A stretch of DNA of 64,000 bases from Streptomyces aquilus (GCF_003955715.1 NZ_CP034463.1:5270001-5334000); one strand, 5' to 3'; numbered from the stretch's first letter, positions 14,527 to 24,556 are shown. Notes: generated from the sequence alone by a model not told the origin. Made by a program: numbers and translations.

Positions 14527-17500
14527 GTGAGCAGCAGGCCATCCCGAGGCGCTGCTCGCCTCGCAGCCATACTCGACGCGCTGCCCGATGCGTTGGTGCT
14601 GGTCAACGCCAATGGGACCGTCGTCAACGCCAACACGATCGCGCTGGAGGCCTTCGAGGCCCCCGGCACCGCGCTCGTGGGGCGCGGGCTGCTCGATCTG
14701 CTGCCCGAGTTCGACTCCAAGCTGATCCCGGGTTCCATGCGACGCCCGGACCACATGGACCCGCGCGGCCGGACCAAGCCGACCCGGATGCTCGCGCGCC
14801 GGACCGACGGAAGCCAGTTCCCGGTCGAGGTCACCAGCGCCAACCTCGAGAACAGCCAGCAGGCCTACGACAGCTACGGCTACGGCGGCGACGAACTGCT
14901 GATGCTCGTCGTACGCGACCTCACCGGCACCGTCGACACCGAGGCCGAGCTGGCCCGCTCGCAGCGGCAGACCGAGATGATCCTGCGCGCGGCCGCGGAG
15001 GGAGTCGTCGGGACCGACACCGACGGGCGGATCGTCCTCGTCAACCCGGCCGCCGCCCAGATACTGGGCTACCGGGCCAGCGACCTCGGCGGACGCGAGC
15101 TGCACGAGCTGATGCTGCACTCGCGCGCCGACGGCACGCCCTTCCCGTACGAGGAGTCCCCGCTCGCCGACACCCTGCGCTCCGGGCGCAAGCACCGGGT
15201 GCGCGGGCAGGTGGTGTGGTCGAAGAAGGGCGAGAAGGTCTCCGTCGACCTGACGACCGCACCGGTACGCGACGGCGACCAGCTCGTCGGCGCCGTCATG
15301 ACCTTCACCGACCGGCGGCCGTACGACGCGCTCGCCGAGGAGAAGGCCGCCGTCGAGAAGCAGCACGCGGACGAGCTCGAACGGCTCTCGGAGGAGCACG
15401 CCTCCGAACTCACCGCGCTGCGCCAGAAGCACGTCACCGAGGTCGAGGAACTCCAGGAGCGGCACGCGGAGGAACTCGCCGCCGGCGAGGAGCGGTACGC
15501 GGCGCTGGGTGAGCGTGAGAAGGACCGTTACGAGGCTCTCGCCGGGCGGCACGAGCAGCTGCTGACGCTGCTCGGCACCTCTCTGCGCGGGCCGCTCGAC
15601 GAACTCCGCCGCGAGCTGGCCGCCCTCGCCGCCGACGACGCCGGGCAGTTGTGGCCCGAGGCCAACCAGGTCCTGCACCACCTGTCCGCCGGGTACTCCC
15701 GGATCACCCAGCTCATCGACAACGTCCTCGCCTACCAGCGGCTCGACGCGGGCACCGACGGCATCACACGGACCAAGGTGATGCTCGACGCCGTCGTCGC
15801 GGCGGGCGTCGAAGGGGCCGTCGAGCTCATCGGGCCCGGCCGTGTGCAGTTCGCCGTGCACGCGCCGCCCATCGAGGCCGAGGTCGACCACGCGCTGCTG
15901 GCCCGCGCCCTCGCCCACCTCGTCGCCGACGTCGCCGGCGTCGACGCCACCGGCAACGCGCCCGTGTCGGCGGGCGGTTACATGGACAACACGGTCGTGG
16001 TGGCCGCCGCCCAGCGCGGCGAGGTCGTCCGCATCGAGGTGCGCGGGCCGTACGCCGGAGGAGACCCGGTGCACGAGCCGATCGTGCGCGGGATCGTGCG
16101 GGCCCACGGCGGTGTGCTCCAGACCCATGAAGTGCCGGGGATGAGCGGGAGCGCGTACGTCCTCGAAGTGCCGATCGGGGGTGGCGCGGGGGCCGTTCCG
16201 GCCGCACCCGCCGCTGTTCCGGCCGCGCTCGAGGCGGCCCCGGAGGCCACCGAGGCGGGCGGGCGACGCCGGGCTCGGCGAGCGACGACGGACGCGTTCC
16301 TGGAGAGCGAGGACCTGGCCGACGCGGACGGCTCCGCCGAGGGCTCGGGTGAGGGCGGTGGCGCCGGGGGCACCGCGCCGACCGGGCGACGCAGGAGGCG
16401 TACGGCGGAGGAGGCGGCGCAGGTTCCGGCGGCCCAGGTGGCGCCGGTTGCGGCGGCTCAGACGGGTCCGGCTGCCGAGGAGTCCGCGCCCGCGTCCGGG
16501 GGTACCGGGCGGCGGCGGGGGCGGCCTGCCGAGGTTGCCGGTGGTGAGGTGGCCGCGGGGGCGGACGCGGGCGTCGGCGGGGGCGTGGGTGTCTCCGAGG
16601 GTGCCGTCATGACCGCCGCCGAGCATGCCGCGGGGACCGCGGCCGTGGGCAGTGGACTGGGCGGGACCGTACCGCCGCAAGGAGTGCCGTCGCAGGGGGT
16701 GCCGCCGCAGGGAGTGTCCCCGCAAGCGGTGCCCGCGGCCGCGCAGCACGCGTTGCCGCCGGCCTTGCCCGCGGTGGCGTCCGGGGACGCGGCCGGTGGG
16801 GAGGCTCAGCCGACCGGGCGTCGGCGCCGTGCCCTGGCCGCGGCGAACGAGCGTGCGGCCGCGCAGGAGGCGGGGCCGCGTGCGGTGTTCGCCCTGCCGC
16901 CGGCGGAGGCGGACCGGGGGCCCGAGGTGGCCGGGGGCGCGGTGCCGGGGCAGGTGGCCGGGGTGCCGGGGCAGGTGGCCGAGAGGCCAGGGCAGGTGGC
17001 CGAGGTGCCTTCGCCGGTTGCCGGTGCCGGGCAGCCTCAGGTTCCTGGGGCGACTCAGGTTGCCGGGCAGTCTCAGGTTGCCGGGGCGGCCCAGGTCGCG
17101 GGGCAGCCCCAGGTTCCCGGGGCTCCTGACCTTGCCGGGCAGTCTCAGGTTGCCGGGGTGCCTCAAGTTTCCGGGCAACCTCACGTTCCCGGGGCGGCTC
17201 CGGTTCCCGGGCAGCCTCAGGTGCCGGGGGCCGTGCCGGTTCCGGCTCAGGTGGCGGGGGCCGCGCCGGTTCCGGTTCCGGTTCAGATGCCGGCTCAGAT
17301 GCCGGTTCAGGCGCAGGCTTCGGCCGCGGTGCCTCCGCAGGTGCCCGGCGCCCAGGTCGCCGTACACGTTCCCGGCCAGGCCGGGCCCGTCGGCGGGCTG
17401 GTCGACGACGGGCGGCACGACGCGGTGCCACACGATCAGTCCAAGGATCACACTCCGCCGCAGCCGCACCCCGCGAGCGCGCCGACCGGTCGGCGCCGGC

Positions 17501-19095
17501 GGGCCGTGGGTCAGCCCGCGGAGGCCACCGGGGCGACGCCCGCGCCGGGGGTTCCGGCGCAGCAGCAGGCGACCGCGGGGCAGGGCGCTCAGGCGGCGGG
17601 CGTTCCGGCGGCCGCGGCTCCGGGGCAGCCGGTGCCCGCTCAGTCGGTGCCGGCGCAGGCTGTCGCTCCCGTGCCCCCGCAGAACGCCACCGGTCAGACC
17701 GCGTTGCCCGCGCAGGCGCCGGCTCCGCAGCCGGCTCCGGCCGCCGCTCCCGCACAGCCGCTTCCGGCGGAGGCCGCCGCGCCGCAGGCCTGGGCGGCCG
17801 GCAGCGAGGGCGCCGGAGTTGCCGTACCGGCGAACGGCGAGGGCGTCGCCGTACCGCCGCATGCCCCGCAGTCCGCGCCCGGCACGCCGTTGCCGCCCGC
17901 GGCCGGTGCGGCGCAGGCGCGTGGCGCTCAGCCGCTGCCCGCCGAGGCCGGGGCGGGCGCGGTTCCCGCCGCTCCCGTCGACCCGAACTCCACGCAGGGG
18001 CGGGCGATCAGTGTGCGGACGCTGGGGCAGGGGGTGCCGTTCACACGGCAGGCCGCCCAGGTGCAGCAGCCGCAGACCGCCACGCCCGCGCCGCATCAGC
18101 CAGGGGGTTCCGGACGCCGCCGCAAGCTCGGTACGCCGCCCGACCCGGCCGCCGGCCGACCGCACCCCACCGCGGAGGCCCCCGCGCCCGCGGCGCCGCA
18201 GCCGTCGCTCGCCGGGCAGTCGCGGCTCGCGCAGATGACCGAGGGCACCGGACGGTCGTACGCCATAGGGGCGCCGGACGAGAACGCCGCCGAGGGCCCT
18301 GAGCCGCTGGACGGCCCGGGCGGCGCGGTGGAGGTCGCCGATCCGCCGCGGCCGCAGCCGATGGACGACGAGCTGCCGCCGGAGCCGCTGGACAACCCGC
18401 GCCGGCTGCTGGTGTGGCCCGCGCCGGACGTGACGACCCAGCAGGCGCTGAGCGACCGCGGGTACCGGCCCGTCATCGTGCACTCGCGCGAGGAGGTCGA
18501 CGCGCAGATCGCCGCCTTCCCGGCCGCGCTGTTCGTGGACCCGCTGACCGGGCCGATCACGCGGACCGCGCTCCAGTCGCTGCGGGAGGCCGCCGTCACC
18601 GCGCAGGTGCCGGTGATGGTGACCGCGGGGCTCGGACAGGCGACGCGCGAGGCGGCGTACGGCGCCGACCCCGCCGTACTCCTGAAGGCGCTCGCGCCGC
18701 GGGACAGTGAGCAGCATCCGCCGCGGGTGCTGCTGATCGAGGAGCACGCGGAGATCGCGCTGGCGCTGACGGCGACGCTGGAGCGGCGCGGGATGCAGGT
18801 GGCGCGGGCCGCGAGCGATGCCGACGCGGTGGCGCTGGCGGGGCAGTTCCGGCCGAACCTGGTGGTGATGGACCTGCTGCAGGTGCATCGGCGGCAGGCC
18901 GGGATCGTGGACTGGCTGCGCGCGAACGGGCAGCTCAACCGCACCCCGCTCGTCGTCTACACCGCCGCCGTCGACCAGGCCGACCTGCCGCGACTGGCGT
19001 CCGGGGAGACGGTGCTGTTCCTGGCGGAGCGGTCGACCAGCGCCGAGGTGCAGGCGCGGATCGTGGACCTGCTGGCACGCATCGGCACCAACTGA
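14527..19095 (+). CDS. Giant PAS-PAS/pseudo-histidine-kinase protein with receiver-like C-terminus
   Basis: 1522 residues; the GTG follows AGGGAGGAAG. Order: PAS 1 (about 10-140), PAS 2 (about 148-265), charged coiled coil (about 270-345), a DHp-like helix pair, an ATPase-like domain (about 440-560), about 720 residues rich in Ala/Pro/Val/Gln/Gly, then two receiver-like folds (about 1289-1390 and 1399-1520). The H box reads GTSLRGPL, with Thr351 where the phosphorylated His should be. The N box (NxxxN) is absent and the ATP lid glycines are poor, so kinase activity is unlikely. In the last receiver Asp1449 and Thr1479 are kept, but the Lys is replaced (A1500-E1501). It may act as a scaffold or sensor read by other kinases. 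It is cytoplasmic: no membrane helix or signal peptide. Homologues are recalled in other streptomycetes as sensor kinases; function unknown. Confidence 0.85.
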   Translation: MSSRPSRGAARLAAILDALPDALVLVNANGTVVNANTIALEAFEAPGTALVGRGLLDLLPEFDSKLIPGSMRRPDHMDPRGRTKPTRMLARRTDGSQFPVEVTSANLENSQQAYDSYGYGGDELLMLVVRDLTGTVDTEAELARSQRQTEMILRAAAEGVVGTDTDGRIVLVNPAAAQILGYRASDLGGRELHELMLHSRADGTPFPYEESPLADTLRSGRKHRVRGQVVWSKKGEKVSVDLTTAPVRDGDQLVGAVMTFTDRRPYDALAEEKAAVEKQHADELERLSEEHASELTALRQKHVTEVEELQERHAEELAAGEERYAALGEREKDRYEALAGRHEQLLTLLGTSLRGPLDELRRELAALAADDAGQLWPEANQVLHHLSAGYSRITQLIDNVLAYQRLDAGTDGITRTKVMLDAVVAAGVEGAVELIGPGRVQFAVHAPPIEAEVDHALLARALAHLVADVAGVDATGNAPVSAGGYMDNTVVVAAAQRGEVVRIEVRGPYAGGDPVHEPIVRGIVRAHGGVLQTHEVPGMSGSAYVLEVPIGGGAGAVPAAPAAVPAALEAAPEATEAGGRRRARRATTDAFLESEDLADADGSAEGSGEGGGAGGTAPTGRRRRRTAEEAAQVPAAQVAPVAAAQTGPAAEESAPASGGTGRRRGRPAEVAGGEVAAGADAGVGGGVGVSEGAVMTAAEHAAGTAAVGSGLGGTVPPQGVPSQGVPPQGVSPQAVPAAAQHALPPALPAVASGDAAGGEAQPTGRRRRALAAANERAAAQEAGPRAVFALPPAEADRGPEVAGGAVPGQVAGVPGQVAERPGQVAEVPSPVAGAGQPQVPGATQVAGQSQVAGAAQVAGQPQVPGAPDLAGQSQVAGVPQVSGQPHVPGAAPVPGQPQVPGAVPVPAQVAGAAPVPVPVQMPAQMPVQAQASAAVPPQVPGAQVAVHVPGQAGPVGGLVDDGRHDAVPHDQSKDHTPPQPHPASAPTGRRRRAVGQPAEATGATPAPGVPAQQQATAGQGAQAAGVPAAAAPGQPVPAQSVPAQAVAPVPPQNATGQTALPAQAPAPQPAPAAAPAQPLPAEAAAPQAWAAGSEGAGVAVPANGEGVAVPPHAPQSAPGTPLPPAAGAAQARGAQPLPAEAGAGAVPAAPVDPNSTQGRAISVRTLGQGVPFTRQAAQVQQPQTATPAPHQPGGSGRRRKLGTPPDPAAGRPHPTAEAPAPAAPQPSLAGQSRLAQMTEGTGRSYAIGAPDENAAEGPEPLDGPGGAVEVADPPRPQPMDDELPPEPLDNPRRLLVWPAPDVTTQQALSDRGYRPVIVHSREEVDAQIAAFPAALFVDPLTGPITRTALQSLREAAVTAQVPVMVTAGLGQATREAAYGADPAVLLKALAPRDSEQHPPRVLLIEEHAEIALALTATLERRGMQVARAASDADAVALAGQFRPNLVVMDLLQVHRRQAGIVDWLRANGQLNRTPLVVYTAAVDQADLPRLASGETVLFLAERSTSAEVQARIVDLLARIGTN
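16930..17330 (+). repeat. Degenerate coding repeats (VPGQxQVAG type) in the pseudo-kinase linker
   Basis: About 130 codons made of variants of V-P/A-G-Q-x-Q-V, with 18-24-bp DNA units such as CAGGTTGCCGGG recurring. It codes for residues about 802-935 of the giant protein. It is likely to vary in copy number between strains. Confidence 0.75.
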
Positions 19096-19122
19096 GCCCT
19101 GATGAGGTTCAGTTGGTGCCGA
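19082..19122. terminator. Bidirectional hairpin built on the pseudo-kinase stop codon
   Basis: A perfect 14-bp inverted repeat (TCGGCACCAACTGA and its complement) with a 13-nt loop. The left arm contains the last codons and the TGA of the plus-strand gene, and the right arm lies 10 nt past the fadD stop. It should terminate both convergent genes. Confidence 0.8.
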
Positions 19123-19132
19123 CAGGCGCCTT

Positions 19133-20788
<1,656 letters not shown>

Positions 20789-20846
20789 GGCGTCCTCCCG
20801 GGGCGACATTGCCTACGCGGTAGTAAGGGTTGGGCTGATTCTGCTC

Positions 20847-20864
20847 ACATACCGCGCGGTATGT
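20847..20864. promoter_or_regulatory. Perfect 18-bp palindrome, candidate TetR-family (FadR-type) operator of fadD
   Basis: ACATACCGCGCGGTATGT lies 59-76 bp upstream of the fadD GTG. Streptomyces TetR regulators of fatty-acid genes bind sites of this TACCG/CGGTA form. A second perfect palindrome, GTGATCGATCAC, is at 20877-20888. Confidence 0.6.
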
Positions 20865-20944
20865 CACTAGTGGACGGTGATCGATCACGTCACGTTGTGT
20901 TCACAGCGTGGCGGCGCTACCGGGAAGAGCCCGTCTGGGGCCCG

Positions 20945-21511
20945 CTAGCGGACCAGGCCCAGTTCCGGGTCCTCGCGCAGCTTGCCCAGTGCCCTCGACA
21001 CCGCCGACTTCACGGTCCCCACCGACACCCCGAGCACCTCCGCCGTCTGCACCTCGCTCAGATCCTCGTAGTACCGCAGGACGACCATCGCCCGCTGCCG
21101 CGCCGGCAGCTTCAGGATCGCGCGCCACATCGCGTCGTGCAGCGCCTGCTGCTCCGCCGGGTCTTCGCCGCCGGGCAGCGGCTCGGGCTCCGGGATCTCG
21201 TCGGTCGCGAACTCGTCCACCTTGCGCTTGCGCCACTGCGACGTGCGCGTGTTCAGCAGCGCGCGGCGCACATAGCCGTCGAGCGCGCGGTGGTCCTCGA
21301 TCCGCTCCCAGGCGACATACGTCTTGGTGAGCGCGGTCTGCAGCAGGTCCTCGGCGTCGCTCGGGTTCGCGGTCAGCGACCGGGCGGTACGCAGCAGCAC
21401 CGGTTGGCGCGCCTTCACGTACGACGAGAAGGAGGGGTACGTCGCATACGGGCGGGTCTGCCTCGCCGGTACTGCGGCGTCCGAAGCGCTGGTGCAGACG
21501 GGTGTGGTCAT
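20945..21511 (-). CDS. SigE-family ECF RNA polymerase sigma factor
   Basis: 188 residues. Region 2 runs from SYVKARQPVLLRTARSLT through NPSDAEDLLQTALTKTYVAWERI (the DAEDLxQ signature). Region 4 shows LPARQRAMVVLRYYEDLSEVQTAEVL and GVSVGTVKSAVSRAL, the -35-binding helix-turn-helix. This is the small SigE-family type common in Streptomyces, usually without a dedicated membrane anti-sigma next door. None is visible here: the neighbours are fadD and the thiolase-like operon. A leader of about 25 residues precedes region 2. The regulon cannot be inferred. Confidence 0.93.
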   Translation of the reverse strand: MTTPVCTSASDAAVPARQTRPYATYPSFSSYVKARQPVLLRTARSLTANPSDAEDLLQTALTKTYVAWERIEDHRALDGYVRRALLNTRTSQWRKRKVDEFATDEIPEPEPLPGGEDPAEQQALHDAMWRAILKLPARQRAMVVLRYYEDLSEVQTAEVLGVSVGTVKSAVSRALGKLREDPELGLVR

Positions 21512-21685
21512 GGCTCAACGCTAGGAGCGAGGGGGCCTCCGGCTCATCGGCCGCAGGTCCCGAAGACGACTCCGCCTCAGGTTGTAGGGGTGGGGGTGGC
21601 TCCACCTCCTGAGGGTGGACGAGGGGGTGGGGACTACTGCGGGATGACCCCTGGGGGCTCGTCCCACGGAGGCACCGGACCGAGG

Positions 21686-22852
21686 TCATCCGTCCGCCGT
21701 GAGCACCAGCCCCGACGTCGGCACTCCCGTCCCCGCCGTCACCAGGACCCGGCGGGCCGAGGGTATGGGGTTCACGGCCGTCCCCCTGATCTGTCGCACC
21801 GCCTCCGCCATGCCGTTCATCCCGTGCAGATACGCCTCCCCGAGCTGTCCTCCGTGTGTGTTCAGCGGCAGCCTCCCCTCCGCCACGAACTCCGCCGCCT
21901 CCCCCTTCCCGCAGAACCCGAACTCCTCCAGCTGCATCAGCACGAACGGCGTGAAGTGGTCGTACAGGATCCCCACGTCGATGTCGGCCGGCGTGAGCCC
22001 CGAGGTCCGCCACAGCTGCCGGGCCACCACTCCCATCTCCGGCAGGCCGGTCAGGTCGTCCCGGTAGAAGCTGGTCATCTGCTCCTGGGCCCGGCCCGCT
22101 CCCTGCGCGGCGGCGGCCACGACGGCGGGCGGGTTCGGCAGGTCCCGCGCCCGCTCCAGCGAGGTGACGACCAGGGCCTGGCCGCCGTCCGTCTCCTGGC
22201 AGCAGTCGAGGAGGCGCAGCGGCTCGACGATCCAGCGCGAGGCGGCGTGGTCGGCGAGGGTGATGGGGCGGCCGTGGAAGTACGCCGCCGGGTTGGTCGC
22301 CGCGTGTCTGCGTGCGGTGACGGCCACCTGTCCGAAGGCCTCCGGTGTCAGGCCGTACGTGTGCAGATAGCGCCGGGCCGCCATCGCCACCCAGGACGCC
22401 GGGGTGAGCAGCCCGAACGGCAGCGACCAGCCGAGCGCGACGCCCTCCGCGGAGGGTTCCCGGTGCTGCACGCCGGAGCCGAAGCGACGCCCCGAGCGTT
22501 CGTTGAAGGCGCGGTAGCAGACCACCACCTCGGCCACGCCGGTCGCCACGGCGAGCGCCGCCTGCTGGACGGTCGCACAGGCCGCGCCGCCGCCGTAGTG
22601 GACGCGGGAGAAGAACGACAGCTCGCCGATCCCGCAGGCCTGGGCGACGGTGATCTCCGGGCTGGTGTCCATCGTGAACGTCACCATCCCGTCCACGTCG
22701 GCCGGCGTAAGCCCAGCGTCGTCCAGCGCGGCCCGCACCGCCTCGACGGCCAGCTTCAGCTCACTGCGGCCGGACTCCTTGGAGAACTCCGTGGCCCCGA
22801 TCCCGACGACGGCAGCACGCCCACCGAGGGAGTCCCGCGCCCGCACACTCAT
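21686..22852 (-). CDS. Thiolase-like lipid-transfer protein (Ltp2-like)
   Basis: 388 residues. Thiolase fold: AAVVGIGATEFSK start, YGGGAACATVQQAALAV around the thiolase Cys region, and C-terminal LNTHGGQLGEAYLHGMNGMAEAVRQIRG with the usual His/Gly-rich loop. It belongs to the SCP-x thiolase/lipid-transfer group rather than biosynthetic thiolases. In mycobacteria Ltp2 is a retro-aldolase that cleaves the last steroid side-chain fragment and needs the DUF35 domain of ChsH2. The same two partners are encoded immediately upstream here, the ATG overlapping the MaoC stop (ATGA). Substrate not proven. Confidence 0.85.
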   Translation of the reverse strand: MSVRARDSLGGRAAVVGIGATEFSKESGRSELKLAVEAVRAALDDAGLTPADVDGMVTFTMDTSPEITVAQACGIGELSFFSRVHYGGGAACATVQQAALAVATGVAEVVVCYRAFNERSGRRFGSGVQHREPSAEGVALGWSLPFGLLTPASWVAMAARRYLHTYGLTPEAFGQVAVTARRHAATNPAAYFHGRPITLADHAASRWIVEPLRLLDCCQETDGGQALVVTSLERARDLPNPPAVVAAAAQGAGRAQEQMTSFYRDDLTGLPEMGVVARQLWRTSGLTPADIDVGILYDHFTPFVLMQLEEFGFCGKGEAAEFVAEGRLPLNTHGGQLGEAYLHGMNGMAEAVRQIRGTAVNPIPSARRVLVTAGTGVPTSGLVLTADG

Positions 22853-23400
22853 GCGGCACCTCCGACGGGGGCGGCGGGCTCCGGGGGGAGGTCGGGTGCC
22901 GGGGGGAGGTCGGGTGCCGGGGGCGCGTCGGCTGTTGAAGGCGCGTCGGCCGTTGAAGGCACCCCGGCTCTCGAAGGGGCGTCGGCTGCCGAGAGCGCGT
23001 CGGCTCCCGAAGGGACCGTCACCGTCACCGTGCCCGTGACATGTCTGCCGATGCCGTTCTCCCCGACCACACGGACCGTCGCCGTGGCGCCGCCGGGGGC
23101 CTCGGTGACCTCCTCGACCGTGCCTCTCAACACCATCGTGTCGCCCGGGTAGTTGGGCGCCCCCAGCCGGATGGCCACGCGGCGGAGGACGGCCGTCGGG
23201 CCGAAGTGGTCGGTGATGTAGCGGCCGACCAGGCCGTTGGTGGTCAGGATGTTCATGAAGATGTCGGGAGAGCCCTTCCGCCGGGCCGTCTCGGCGTCGT
23301 GGTGCACGTCCTGGTAGTCGCGGGAGGCGATGGCCCCGGCGACCACCAGGGTCCGGGTCACCGGGATCTCCAGCGGCGGGAGCTGCTCACCCGGCTTCAT
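22849..23400 (-). CDS. MaoC-like hydratase subunit (ChsH1-like)
   Basis: 183 residues. The hot-dog domain (about 1-130) has the hydratase-2 pattern SRDYQDVHHDAETARRKGSPDIFMN, followed by VGRYITDHFGP and the FFG-type strands (RLGAPNYPGDTMVLRGTV). The Asp-x4-His active-site motif is present (DYQDVHHD). The C-terminal about 50 residues are a repeated acidic Ala/Pro/Asp tail (STADAPSTADAPPAPDLPP), unusual for a compact hot-dog protein. It overlaps both neighbours by ATGA. With the upstream gene it should form a ChsH1-ChsH2-type heteromeric enoyl-CoA hydratase. The longer ORF to 24315 only shadows the upstream gene. Confidence 0.87.
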   Translation of the reverse strand: MKPGEQLPPLEIPVTRTLVVAGAIASRDYQDVHHDAETARRKGSPDIFMNILTTNGLVGRYITDHFGPTAVLRRVAIRLGAPNYPGDTMVLRGTVEEVTEAPGGATATVRVVGENGIGRHVTGTVTVTVPSGADALSAADAPSRAGVPSTADAPSTADAPPAPDLPPAPDLPPEPAAPVGGAA

Positions 23401-24437
23401 ACGGGCCTCCCCTCGACGGCGACGCGGCTCTTCTCGACGCGGCTCTTCTCGGCACGGAAGACAGGGAGCACCAACTCCTCGTCGTACTGCTCGAATTCGA
23501 GCCGCACCGGCATACCGATCCGCACCTCGTCGTACGGCACCCCGATCACGTTGCTGATCATGCGCACGCCTTCCGTGAGCTCTATCAGGGCGACCGCGTA
23601 GGGAGGGTCGAAGGCCGGGAAGGGCGGGTGGTGCATGACGACGTACGAATAGACCTCGCCCGTCCCGCTCGCCTCGACCGTGTCCCACTCCGGGTGTCCG
23701 CAGGTGGCGCAGCCGGGGAGCCAGGGGTGACGCAGGGTGGAGCAGGCCGTGCAGCGCTGGATCAGGAGACGGCGCTCGCGGACGCCCTCCCAGAAGCCGG
23801 CGTTGTCGCGGTTGACGACGGGGCGGGGACGCGGGGGCTTTCCCTGCCCGGGCTTTCCCTGTGCGGGCTCGCCCTGCGGGGGCTCCTCGCGCCGGAGCTT
23901 CTCCGGCTGAGGCTCCTTCCGCGCGGGCTCCTCCCTCCTGTGCGCAGGTGCGTACTTGAGGATGCGGAAGCGATGGGTGCCCGCCAGGTCGGGGCCGACG
24001 CGGATGTCCATACGGGTGGTGACGAAGTAACCCGTGCCGAGTTTGGTCGTCTTGCGGTCGGACACGGACTCGATGACCGCGTCGAACGTGATCTCGTCGC
24101 CCGGGCGCAGGGGGCGGACGTACTCCTGCTCGCAGTCGGTGGCGACGACCGAGGTGCAGCCCGACTCGTCGAGGAGGGTGAGCAGTTCGTCGTACGCCGA
24201 CGAGCGGCCCGTATGACCGGAGAGGCCGCCCATGGTCCATGCCTGGAGCATGGTGGGGGGCGCTATGGCGTCCGGGCCGGTGTACGCCGGGTTGGTGTCG
24301 CCCATGGCCTCGCACCAGTGCCGGATCATGGGCGCGTTGACGGGGTCCTTGCCGGCGGCGGAGACGGCGGCGGCCTGTCCCTCGTACGCCTTCAGTCGCC
24401 AGCCCAACTCGTCGCTCGGCCGCAGCTCGTGCGCCAT
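23397..24437 (-). CDS. MaoC-DUF35 fusion (ChsH2-like)
   Basis: 346 residues from ATG 24437. The N-terminal MaoC-like domain (about 1-165: HWCEAMGDTNPAYTG, PLRPGDEITFDAVI) is joined by a 40-residue Glu/Pro/Lys/Gln linker of KPGQGKPP-type repeats to a DUF35 domain. That domain has a rubredoxin-like zinc finger (C-TAC ... C-ATC) and an OB fold (GEVYSYVVMHHPPFPAF). This is the ChsH2 architecture, in which DUF35 docks the aldolase. The C-terminal RAEKSRVEKSRV arises from a 15-bp duplication. First gene of the coupled three-gene operon; an inverted repeat (CTGAC/GTCAG) 122 bp upstream is a likely operator. Confidence 0.9.
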   Translation of the reverse strand: MAHELRPSDELGWRLKAYEGQAAAVSAAGKDPVNAPMIRHWCEAMGDTNPAYTGPDAIAPPTMLQAWTMGGLSGHTGRSSAYDELLTLLDESGCTSVVATDCEQEYVRPLRPGDEITFDAVIESVSDRKTTKLGTGYFVTTRMDIRVGPDLAGTHRFRILKYAPAHRREEPARKEPQPEKLRREEPPQGEPAQGKPGQGKPPRPRPVVNRDNAGFWEGVRERRLLIQRCTACSTLRHPWLPGCATCGHPEWDTVEASGTGEVYSYVVMHHPPFPAFDPPYAVALIELTEGVRMISNVIGVPYDEVRIGMPVRLEFEQYDEELVLPVFRAEKSRVEKSRVAVEGRPV

Positions 24438-24556
24438 GGATCTCAGCCCCCTTTGTCTTCCTTGTCCCCGCCGTCCCGCCCGTCGCGTTCTGTCATTTCT
24501 GGTACACCGCTGCCGCCGCCCGGGTTCCACGAACCGGCCGCGAACTCCGCGAAGAT

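Noticed and set aside
14305..18888. 1527-codon minus-strand ORF
   Set aside because: It is the antisense of the PAS/pseudo-kinase gene, with an Arg/Gly/His composition typical of GC-rich shadows.
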